This document shows positions 54,174 to 64,000 of a stretch of DNA of 64,000 nucleotides, one piece after another. How positions within the stretch are numbered: the stretch's first letter is position 1; the number at the start of each line of letters is the position of its first letter. Source of the DNA: Dermanyssus gallinae. Lineage: Eukaryota > Arthropoda > Arachnida > Mesostigmata > Dermanyssidae. Location of the stretch: the NCBI GenBank assembly GCA_003439945.1, contig QVRM01002067.1, positions 2,640,501 to 2,704,500 on the forward strand, given 5' to 3'. The position numbers were made by a program, and so were the translations under genes. The notes beneath the pieces are model-generated. The model ran no database searches. It was not told the DNA's origin and saw only the letters and a list, made by a program, of their open reading frames with translations.

Positions 54174-56012
54174 ATGAACCACCCCACTAGCAATCATCAA
54201 CAACCCGGACAGCAGCAATGGCTCCACTCTGCGGTGGAAACTCCCGTATCCGAAATACCTCCATGCAGATCAGTGGCAGGTCCGCCGGCGCACCAGCCGC
54301 AGCCGGTGGGCCAGTTTGCTCCGCCGCTGCCCCGGAACTATACGCAAGCGGGCATGCCCCCGCCCCCTGGAGGTTTTCCTCAAGGGCCACAACCCGGCGT
54401 GTTTGTCTCCGGTTCGCTGAACAAGCAGGGAACAGGGACGTTTGCACCTCGTTCTGGTTCGTTCGACCCACAGAATTCGGCGGGACCTAATGGGAGCTTT
54501 TCTCAAAATCCGCGAGGGCCTCCAGAAGGTCCTCCGTTGCAGATGTCTGCAGGACTGCCAGGCAATTTTGTACAACAACAACAACAACAACCGGCTAGAC
54601 TGCCTGAAAGCTTCCCAAAGTACAGCAGCAACTTTCAGACTCCGAGTATGAACCAATTTTGTGCAGGGCCTGCGAAGGCTCCTGAGAACAATGGAACACT
54701 AAATAGTGCGCAGCTGGCACCAGTTTCCTCCCCAAGTGGACAAAGCGCACTTAATAATGGAGTTGCGCAGGATCCTATGAAATCATTTACAGCGCCTACG
54801 GGAGCGGTAGCTAATGGACTTCCTGTAGGACCCTCAACGGCACCATTAACTGGCAGCCCGCAATACTCGGCGGCGCATACAAATGGCCCCTTTCAAGCCC
54901 GAGGTGGATACGCGGCGACCATGGATCACATGGGTCCTCCGCCAATGGTAGCACCCTCCAATCTTCCCGTTAGCAATGGGCCACAGATTCCAACAAGTTT
55001 AACTGGATCTACAAGACCTCAGTACGGTCCTCCGCTAGGACCGTATTCCCCTACACAACAAGCTCGGCTAGAGTCGCCTACGCGCGGCCCACCACCACCT
55101 CCCGGAAGTCACGTTGGTCCTCCACAAGTGCCTCCCTCGACACAGAATTCTCTACAGCATGGCATGTCTCACGGGGGAGCAGCTCAAGCCCGCCGCCCGA
55201 TGTATCCAGCGATACCTCAGCAACCGCCGGCGTATCCTTCAGGCGGCTATTCAACTCCCCAGTATAATGGACAAAACCATCCGAACGGCCAAGGGGATTA
55301 CGGGTCAAGTTTAGCCGGGCCCATGGCAGGCTTGTCCGTCCGTGAGGGCATGAACAAGCTCTGGGGCATTGAGCCTGTCAATCTGTTACAGGAGCGGGAC
55401 GTGCTGGACGCGGAACTGCCTCTGAACGAATTGTCGAGCCGAAACTGTTCCTCGGACGTCATGCGGTGCACAATGACAAAGGTGCCGGAAACGTCGTCCC
55501 TACTGCACAAATCCCGCCTGCCGCTTGGTATTGTCCTACAGCCATTTAAGGACCTGAAGAACTTATCTGTGTTGCAAACGCCTACGATTGTCCGGTGTCG
55601 GGCCTGTCGCACGTACATCAATCCATTCATTCAGTTCATTGATCGGACACGTTGGAAGTGCAACATCTGCTTCCGACTGAACGACCTTCCAAACGACTTC
55701 CTGCAGGACCCCGTCACGGGGCGGTACGGAATTGACCCCGAGCTGCGGCCGGAGATCCAGAACGGAACCGTCGAGTACATCGCGCCCTCTGAGTATATGG
55801 TGCGACCACCGCAGGCGGCCACGTACCTGTTTGTGATGGATGCGAGCTTTCAGGCAGTCGAAACGGGATATCTTAAGGTCGCCACTGACCAGATTTTGGA
55901 TTGTCTTGATCATATTCCCGGAGATGCTCGGACCACAATCGGCTTCATAACATTTGATTTTGCTGTCCATTTTTACTCGCTGGATGGAGGCAAGGGGTTG
56001 CCCAGACAAATG
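54174..56012 (+). CDS. Sec24: Sec24 (A/B class) COPII cargo adaptor, first coding exon; gene runs out of the window
   Basis: 613 codons, ending in phase 0 at ATG before gtaagc. Residues 1 to about 400 are Pro/Gly/Gln-rich and disordered, as in Sec24A/B. Then come NLLQERDVL, KSRLPLGIVLQPFKDL, the zinc finger TIVRCRACRTYINPF with KCNICF (Cys at about 475, 478, 496, 499), and the start of the trunk domain (ATYLFVMDAS, IGFITFDFAVHFY). Known role: with Sec23 it forms the inner COPII coat and selects ER cargo. I chose the ATG at 54174 because no in-frame ATG precedes it and a likely acceptor ends at 54062, which makes 54063-54173 5' UTR. The remainder (rest of trunk, beta, helical and gelsolin-like domains) was not found before 64000. 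Confidence 0.93.
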
Positions 56013-56207
56013 GTAAGCAGTTTCATTTTACCATCCTTGTTTTTCTATCTAGCAACCTAGCAAACAAAAGGCAGTGAGTAGCGACAGGTGATTTGGATAT
56101 TTCCGAATAGACGTTGCTTATATACTGAGCGACCATAAATATTATATCATACGATTTCAGTTATTGATTTTTGCTAGATCTTTATATGGTCAAGATTGAG
56201 ACAATCG

Positions 56208-56255
<48 letters not shown>

Positions 56256-57380
56256 TAAACTAAACTTCACATTGGTTCGGTTGCTTTTTTAAGGTCCTCT
56301 TATATATATCCATGTAAATGTTCATTTGTCGTGTTTTGCCGCACGTTTTATGAAACAATGTTCTATGTGATCCTTTCCGAGTTATATATAACCTACTCTC
56401 AAGCATACCTAGACAAAAAGTCGACCGTTATTATAACATATATTTTAACGCATTTTTGCATTAAAATTATTGTACATAAAATTTTGGCTACGCGCTTGTT
56501 AAGAACACTAGTTATTTACTAGCGATATGGCGCAGTGTTTCTAGTGGCTCCCTTAGGGGGTTTTCTCTTCAAAACAAGCGCCTTTTGTGGGGTAAAAATA
56601 GCTTTTAGACATGCATATATAGATATATATGTATATATGTATGTGTGTGTGTGTACAGATGTGTGTAGATTAATACCTGCTTATGTTAAGCTAACGGTAA
56701 ACAGCGGATGATCTCGTTCAGTCGATTGTAGGCTGTCATCGTAATGACTACAAGCCAGCAGACGTTGTAATAATAAGTAACATATATAGTTTGTGACGTA
56801 TTTCTATTGGCCAACTCGACGTTATCAACGGCGCATACAAACGGCAAACGCGGGGTGAGCGTGGCTGTGTCGCGTTGCATTTTCCATGCGAAGTCGAGGA
56901 AGGCGGAATCGATTAGTGACCGCCGTAACGCTCGCTCTTCATTCGTGTCGCCTCTCCCTTTTCCTCATATGTCATGTTCGTAATCTCCTTCCCTCTTTCG
57001 CGTCTCGACTTTGTCGTCGATGCCTGCCATTTGAGATTCCGTGCTAAGTGAAGAAGATGAGAAAAATAGAGGATTTTTGTCAACATGTCGCGTATGCGTT
57101 GATTGCTAGTGGCCAGTTTGAATTCGCCTCGGGCGATGCGTTCAATAGCCACAGCACTCACTAGCACTAGTTTTCCTTTTTTATTCTCACAATCATTGTG
57201 GTTTATTCAAGTTACAATCGTTAGGTATATCTAGGAGTAGGGCCACTGCAAGCTCAGCATTATTTGACAGAAACCCTAGCGGCATTGCCCCTTATTCTAT
57301 TTCTGTAAGCAGCCTGTGACGTCATCTTTCGTTTCTGTCATCGCCTCTGGCACACGCTATCGATTTTATTCCTGTGTTGT

Positions 57381-57419
<39 letters not shown>

Positions 57420-58240
57420 CTTAAAACAGACATGATCAACTTTATATATGTATACGGGGTCTCTCAGAATTCGTCCCACAAATCTTGGGGGTCTAGTGCA
57501 ACTCGGCGAGAATTTTTTTTTTAATGTGGAATAAGGGTCGGAAATGTCTTCTTTTTTAATGAGAGCGAAATTATCAACAATAGTGTATCAAACCTTTTAT
57601 CTTGATATATCTTCAAATTCTGCGATTGCGAGAACCCTAGTAACCTACCGACAAACCAATCATGCTTGCGTTTTTGGTGGAAAATTTTGTATCTGTTAAA
57701 TTGCATTTTACGTTAGTTGAAAGCAAAACAAATGTTGTATATGTCCCCTTCGGTCTTGGAACTCACCGTGAGGCATATCTTCAATGAATTGAGGGCCGGG
57801 CAAGTTGAGATATCTATGCTTTTCCCCAACCAGTCTATGTGGCAGCATGGCGGCTAAAGGCAATGAGTCTTAGAACAACAAAAGTTAAACATTAATTAGA
57901 AGTCACTTTCCGCCTTCGGCATAACCGACATGAAAGCGTCTAGCAAGGCTTGTACTATGTTTTATGCTCTATTTTGCAACGGCGGTTTGTATATGTGCAT
58001 ATACAAACCGTGTAACACATGTGTTATATATCTGCTTGGCCTCACCTATTCTGCCTGCCGGGAGATACTTTTACAGATATTCGCTGGGTTGGCGAAGGAG
58101 TGTATTCTGGCTATAGTGCCCCCCGGTTTCTCCTTCTATATATATATATATATAGTAGTTAACCCACTACTGACAAATTAATCTGCATATTTGCTGTACA
58201 CACAGGGCTCATTACAGAAACTGAGGTTAGACAGAAAGTT
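56013..58240 (+). other. Sec24 intron 1, left part
   Basis: Starts at the donor gtaagc. It has (AT)n tracts at 56209-56252 and 57384-57414, a GC-richer block at 56690-57170, and the palindromes at 57983-58026. I found no Sec24 exon here. Confidence 0.55.
57983..58026. repeat. Two adjacent perfect palindromes
   Basis: A 13-bp stem with a 2-nt loop (57983-57995 with 57998-58010), then the 14-nt palindrome TAACACATGTGTTA at 58013-58026. Confidence 0.9.
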
Positions 58241-58249
58241 TTTCAACTT

Positions 58250-59235
58250 TAAAATCAACCTAGCATTAAGTTAGTTACCGATTTTCTTTATTCAAAAAGT
58301 ACTTCCCATAGTTAGCCACAACCCTCCCTATCTTCTACCCAGACGATCGATTCCCATGGCAAATAATTTCGGCACCTCGAGGAATATATCCACGTATGTT
58401 TTTACTGGTTCTGGTGAATTGAATTACTTATCATGTAGATAGTTCCGCAGATATCTGAACTGGTAGTAGTCGGACGGTGCGATGTCCGTTAAGTACGGTA
58501 GATGCGACACAATTGTGCAATCGAAGCTTGCTATCCTTTACGTAACGTATTTAATTTGACGATGATAGCCATGAACTATCAACACCAGATACATAGTTCA
58601 TGGCTATAATCACCTGGTCTGTTCGAATACGAACTTCCATGAGGAGTACACAGAGTGCGTTTAGCGACTGTGCTATTAAGCATGTTCGAAGTATCACGCG
58701 TCAGCCTGGGTGGCCCTTACGAAGATATCACTGCACTACCTCACTCGAATAGCAAGTCGAGGGCAGCTGACAACAGTATAAGTATCAGTGCTATGTATAC
58801 TCAATATGAGTGAAATAAATATAACGATAATATATAGCTTGTGACGATTGCTAGGTCAATTCGACTTTATTATTATCTAGAATACACACACGCTATCTAT
58901 ATAGGAGGCTGGGTAAACTCACATCCGGCCTTGCGTTGTCTTGGTAGAAAATCACGCTCTTTCTATTCACGAGTCTGTGTTTCTTCCTTTGGAGGGCGGT
59001 CTACGATGCTTTGCCTATCTCACCAAACATATAGCAAAATTTTGCGCGAATGGTTTAGTCTTTTTGGCGTCTTCTGGGGAGGTAGACGTGGGGCGCACAG
59101 AATTTTCCGCCCACCACATTGTTCTAAGATACCCTTTGTTCGTCACAGGTTCGATTCGATCCAAGAACGGGCACTTGTCTCTGGAAAGCCAGGAAGAACA
59201 TTTTGCGCGCTTCATTTTGTTGCGCGTGCTTAATT
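58250..59235 (-). mobile_element. Mariner relic interrupted by about 0.35 kb of other sequence
   Basis: On the minus strand the order is a degenerate catalytic region with VIFYQDNARPDVS near 58905-58950, then unrelated sequence 58545-58900, then the C-terminal part CTIVSHLPYLTDIAPSDYYQ, PVKTYVDIFLEVPKLF. The second Asp segment and the DIAPSD segment are normally adjacent, so the middle is an insertion or rearrangement. Confidence 0.65.
58565..58607. repeat. Perfect hairpin, 15-bp stem
   Basis: ATAGCCATGAACTAT, 13-nt loop, ATAGTTCATGGCTAT. It lies in the sequence that interrupts the mariner relic at 58250-59235. Confidence 0.92.
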
Positions 59236-60225
59236 TATGATGTACTTATTGACCCAACTTTGACACGAAACAGTGGGCACGAAGGCGGGTGATGATGGTT
59301 GTTTGATACACTTTGTCGTACGAGCCTTATTCACGCGTTGTTACTCAGCGGGTTCGTTCCATAGTTTTGCGCAAGCGTTCTTCCTCGAATGTCATTGGCT
59401 CGATTGGCCTTTCAGAACGGGGTTCACCCAGAAGGCTTAAGTTGCAGTAACGTGGCACGAAGTCATTGAAACGCTGTCCTTGCCGAACTCAAATAGATTT
59501 CACAGCAGTAAAGCTGCAACTGGAATTTTCCCCTGTCTATTTCGACTGAGTTCAAATTAGATCACTTCTCAAAGCTCTCGAAGATTCTACAGTTTTATTT
59601 TGTAAACGCGCTTTTAAAAACACATCTAAAAATATCAGTTACTTTTTTTGTACAACTGATCATTTCTCTCATACCTATTTTACGCGCCTTTATAATCTCG
59701 AAACGCGTATGCTAAGCAAGTATGGTAATTTTTTTATGCAATCATTTGAAGTCCTATAGTTTCGATTAGAAATTTGATTTTTTAAGCTCAAGAGCTAGAT
59801 TTTTAAACTAGCTTTAATCCGAGTGTGCTTTAAGCGTGGTTGGTCAGTAGCAATAGCATATTTGTTGCTTGCATCACTTTGTGTTGCCGGTAACCAGCAG
59901 AAGGCTAGATAGCTCCGCGTAAATGTCTGTATTTTTATTTACCCGTAGTTAAGCCGCTTGTGAAGTTCACAATTGATGTTTCAGTAATACTATTCCAAGC
60001 AGGAGGCGGTCTAGATCTTAAAGTTAGTTTGAATTATTATTTTTGTAAATGTTTACTTTTTTATAATAACTGTTTACTTTATTTATCTTCAGAGTCCAGG
60101 CAATAGTTGCATCTGGGTGGCTCGGCGCCTATATCGGCTGCGAAAATTTGACTTCTTTTTGCATAATTGCTAAAGAAACTGCTGGCCTATTCTGCTAATA
60201 TTTTCACGAACATCTGCTTGGCATG

Positions 60226-60279
60226 GCCGCTTAAGTCTTATCTTAAAACCTGCTTTTTTTAAGATAAGATTAAAGCGGC
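60226..60279. repeat. Near-perfect hairpin, 23-nt arms
   Basis: Arms 60226-60248 and 60257-60279 pair with one mismatch and one G-T wobble around an 8-nt loop; it is the longest stem of its kind here. Confidence 0.92.
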
Positions 60280-60834
60280 TTGCCTAAAACGAATCATAGG
60301 ACTCCATCATAACAGCGCAACATAATGCCTTCTTCCATGTTAAATATCTAACATCGCGTTTTGGTTCAGACTGCGGCTACACGACATACGTTCGATAATA
60401 GAAGGCAAAATTCTATTAAATACTCTTACCTTGGGATTCCAAAACTTTTTCTAATGTCCCCGTTGAATAAGTTTTGACCGCGTCTTCGTGGCATATAGGG
60501 TATATCTAACTCAGGTCGAGATTCGATAAATATTACAATATATTGTATTGACGGAAAGAACCTTATCTCAGGAAATATTATTTATTAGTTCTTTGCTGCG
60601 TTATATAATGTCATTACTGCATATAACGTAGGGGGTGTATCAAAATACCCTGGTGGCACTTCTGAATAATAATCCTTGCAACCATTATTGTTATTAATAT
60701 TTGCACTAACATTAGGTGACTTGTGGTCTAAACATATATGCAGCATTTTTGGCTTCGTGTAAAAATTACACGTCACTATCAAAGACATCTTTACGATCGG
60801 GTCTTCATTATTTTTCAAATCCCTCTTAATTGTC

Positions 60835-61115
60835 TACCCTATGGCCTACTTGCATTACTCACAAATTGTACGCTGGTGACTTGAAGCTCTTTAATAATTC
60901 TAGCACCGAATCGGGCGTGCGATATTGCTAGAGAGTGCTATCAATTAGGTAGCACAATGATGTAAAAACAATACTAGGATTATATCTGTTCTAAAATGTG
61001 TCGCCGTTTATCGTAAAAACATAGAGATACACACTTCACGGTGAAGGTAAACCTCGTAAGCTCAACTCGAGATCTTGGTGTAACCATGACTCGGAATTAG
61101 GCTTAATACATTAGA
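60835..61115 (+). mobile_element. LINE RT fragment, copy A
   Basis: Reads HKLYAGDLKLFNN with YAGD (codons 60869-60880) in place of YADD. It aligns along its length with the fragment at 61324-61590 but is clearly diverged, so the two are old relatives. Confidence 0.55.
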
Positions 61116-61254
61116 AATATGCATATAACTATGCTGGACCATGTATATTGTAACAAGCCGCTTGTTTGCCGCTTGATTAATTTTATTGGGAATTATCTGA
61201 CTCATATAGTTGTGTGTAAGAGTAAATGACAAGTATAGTGAATGCGCTCTTTCT

Positions 61255-61587
61255 CCCTCCGGTGTACCTCCGGATTACTGTCTTGGGCCAATTTTATTTT
61301 GTGTTTTTCTTTTAGATCTTAGAATAAATTACCTATTAGCATTACTCACACGTTGTACGCTGACGATTAGAGATTTGTGGTCAATCTAGCATTAAAGAGA
61401 AGCATGCAGTGTTACAGAGTGCTATTCATGAGGTATCACAATGGTATAAAAACAGTACAGATATTATATCTGTTCCAAAATGCGCCTTTATCTGCTCTAA
61501 AATCACAGGAATACACACTTGACGGCGAGGTTATACCCATCGCAAACTTAGTCCGAGATCCTTGGGTAACCATGCCTCCGGAATTAG

Positions 61588-61590
<3 letters not shown>
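61255..61590 (+). mobile_element. LINE RT fragment, copy B
   Basis: Reads SGVPPDYCLGPILFCVF, then HTLYADD (61356-61367) followed by a stop, then the frameshifted LQSAIHEVSQWYKN and YTLDGEVIPIANLVRD. These are successive conserved blocks of a LINE RT (GVPQGS.LGP.LF, YADD, and a strand before DLGV). It runs into an (AT)n tract at 61587. Confidence 0.7.

Positions 61591-61647
<57 letters not shown>
61587..61647. repeat. (AT)n microsatellite
   Basis: About 60 bp of pure TA repeat at the right end of LINE RT copy B and 80 bp before duplication copy 1. Confidence 0.97.
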
Positions 61648-61648
<1 letters not shown>

Positions 61649-61725
61649 CCTATATAGCTATCCAATCCGCCACGCTTTTATGCAAACCAATGTTCAGATG
61701 GGTTATCATAAAGATACCGGCATTT

Positions 61726-62689
61726 TATACCCACCTTTGTCGTTGTTTAGTTGGACCAAAAAGGTTGCAACCATATCTAAAAAAGTATATAAAGACTATT
61801 GAGAAGGTTCATCCAAATGCTTACGCAGAGGATCATGGGGTGGTAATATCGGCAGCCTAGTCATACCAACATAATTTCCTAGTCATAAAAAATACAGAAT
61901 TGCATTTGGACAACAAGTAACACGCCACATTGTTTTAATATTCGCCCAAATAATGTTAGAAACAATTAGATAAAACTCCTACACGAATACTTAGGGGGAA
62001 GTATGAATTTGGAAGATTGTAGAAGCTTCATATTGCAGATTCTGCTTATATTTGTGTATATTCTATATTGTTGTAACGATGTCCTCAATTTGATCAAATA
62101 ACGGCGTTTTTGAACTCTGAGTTGAAAGGAGAGCGTAACCTTAGTCATCTATAGATCAATCTCGGTCCGCGACATTATTTTCTAGTCGTAGTTTCATAGT
62201 TTTAAGACTTCGAGTCATTGAGATTTGTACTAGATCCACGGCCTAGAGCCAACCACATTTTTTCGCCGAACCAATCCGGATATCGATTTACACCAGTCAC
62301 TCCCAGATAGGAAAAAGCGCTTTTTAACAGCTTCGGGTGGATTGTTAGTGCTAATAAAATTAGATCGCTGTTTTTCTTATATGGCAGCGCATGCTGACCA
62401 TGCCAATTCTCGTTCGCCAAGCTTTGGAGGGGTATGGGTTTTAGATACGTACTATTCCATTGTGGTCAACATTTCACCCTGATGCTCATTCATGTTGAGG
62501 ATGAGTGATGTGCTTCATACTTACTGAATTAAAAAAAAAACATACCAGTTTATTTAACAGTTTAGTAAAAGACGGTATGAGAGCACTAGTACAGCGAGGC
62601 ACCAGAGACTCAATAAATGCATCTACCTAGATAAGTTACGCATAGAGCTTCGCGCATGGCATCTCAACCACCTGCTGGAGATGCCACTG
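61726..62689. repeat. Direct duplication, copy 1
   Basis: Nearly identical to 63016-64000, differing by a few substitutions, homopolymer indels and one indel of about 20 bp. It encodes no recognised protein; a minus-strand ORF starting MANENWHGQHALPYKKNSDL is present in both copies. Confidence 0.92.
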
Positions 62690-63015
62690 ACTCTGCTCAC
62701 TGACATGTGGTTTGACTCATATTGTTATCGTGAGAGAACTAATTTTATTCAAGCCTTTTTTTCTTTCGAGAACAACCGGAGATGGGAGACTTTTTACCGT
62801 AGACTGACGACAGATGATGGACTTCTAGAAAATCTCGTTCACCAAGGAAAGTGAAAAGGCCCTTGAGGAGAACTGACAGGTTTAGCTTTGGTGGAGCTTT
62901 GGTAGAATTGGTCTTCAAGTTTACTAATAAGTAATAGTAGCATTTTCGCCATCAAGTCACAGAAGCGCCACATAAGTTCTCAGACAAAGTCGCGATACGT
63001 TTTGAACACACCTCG

Positions 63016-64000
63016 TATACCCACCTTTGTCGTTGTTTAGTTGGACCAAAAAGGTTGCAACCATATCTAAAAAAGTATATAAAGACTATTGAGAAGGTTC
63101 ATCCAAATGCTTACGCAAAGGATCATGGGGTGGTAATATCGACAGCCTAGTCATACCAACATAATTTCCTAGTCATAAAAAATACAGAATTGCATTTGGA
63201 CAACAAGTAACACGCCACATTGTTTTAATATTCGCCCAAATAATGTTAGAAACAATTAGATAAAACTCCTACACGAATACTTAGGGGGGAAGTATGAATT
63301 TGGAAGATTGTAGAAGCTTCATATTGCAGATTCTGCTTATATTTGTGTATATTCTATATTGTTGTAACGATGTCCTCAATTTGATCAAATAACGGCGTTT
63401 TTGAACTCTGAGTTGAAAGGAGAGCGTAACCTTAGTCATCTATAGACCAATCTCGGTCCGCGACATTATTTTCTAGTCGTAGTTTCATAGTTTTAAGACT
63501 TCGAGTCATTGAGATTTGTACTAGATCCACGGCCTAGAGCCAACCACTTTTTTTCGCCGAACCAATCCGGATATCGATTTACACCAGTCACTCCCAGACA
63601 GGAAAAAGCGCTTTTTTAACAGCTTCGGGTGGATTGTTAGTGCTAATAAAATTAGATCGCTGTTTTTCTTATATGGCAGCGCATGCTGACCATGCCAATT
63701 CTCGTTCGCCAAGCTTTGGAGGGGTATGGGTTTTAGATACGTACTATTCCATTGTGGTCAACATTTCACCCTGATGCTCATTCATGTCCTTGAGGAGACG
63801 TCGAATGTGACGGATGAGTGATGTGCTTCATACTTACTGAATAAAAAAAACATACCAGTTTATTTAACAGTTTTAGTAAAAGACGGTATGAGAGCACTAG
63901 TACAGCGAGGCACCAGAGACTCAATAAATGCATCTACCTAGATAAGTTACGCATAGAGCTTCGCGCATGGCATCTCAACCACCTGCTGGAAATGCCACTG
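63016..64000. repeat. Direct duplication, copy 2 (cut by window edge)
   Basis: Second copy of 61726-62689; the offset grows from 1290 to 1311 bp through indels. It carries an insertion near 63789 (ccttgaggagacgtcg...) absent from copy 1, whose beginning resembles sequence at 62861 in the spacer. Its right end lies beyond the window. Confidence 0.92.

Noticed and set aside
61726..64000. LTR retrotransposon with two long terminal repeats
   Set aside because: Only 326 bp separates the copies, no retroviral-type protein is visible, and the ends were not defined; kept as a plain duplication.

Overview
This looks like a window from an arthropod nuclear genome. Genes are widely spaced and intron-rich with GT/AG introns, (AT)n microsatellites are abundant, and there are many decayed Tc1/mariner elements, LINE fragments and tRNA-derived SINEs. 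A parasitiform mite such as Varroa would fit, but that is an inference. No RNA gene, CRISPR array or prokaryotic feature is supported.

Three genes are secure. (1) GAPVD1 (RAP6/RME-6), plus strand, 26090-46413: 15 coding exons whose phases all agree, giving a predicted 1633-residue protein with an N-terminal RasGAP-type domain and a C-terminal VPS9 Rab5-exchange domain. (2) Proteasome subunit alpha type-6 (PSMA6), minus strand, 51010-53321: three exons covering the full protein, with one extra base in the last exon that breaks the frame as the sequence stands. (3) Sec24 (A/B class), plus strand, first coding exon 54174-56012; the rest of the gene lies beyond the window behind an intron of at least 8 kb. 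PSMA6 and Sec24 are head to head about 0.85 kb apart and probably share a promoter region. A fourth coding piece, a 3'-terminal exon at 7150-7313, looks real but I do not recognise the protein.

Layout: 1-26 kb is gene-poor, with a mariner relic (5.3-5.9 kb), the orphan exon, a LINE relic and SINE head (7.6-8.9 kb), a second mariner relic (10.6-11.3 kb), low-complexity DNA with a 29-bp minisatellite (11.3-16 kb), two copies of one SINE family beside a Tc1/mariner copy (16-18.3 kb), an Ala-tRNA-like SINE and a LINE 3' end (20-21.6 kb), then triplet-rich DNA upstream of GAPVD1. GAPVD1 introns hold four mariner/Tc1 relics and a LINE. 46.4-51 kb is intergenic with one LINE tail. 56-64 kb, taken as Sec24 intron 1, carries an interrupted mariner relic, two LINE RT fragments and a 1.3-kb direct duplication running off the right edge.

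Functionally the three named genes serve membrane traffic and protein turnover: GAPVD1 couples endocytosis to Rab5 activation, Sec24 selects cargo for COPII vesicles, and PSMA6 is part of the 20S proteasome. The most unexpected structure is a scatter of short near-perfect hairpins (arms 13-23 nt, loops 2-13 nt) that share no sequence and are not explained by the annotated elements.
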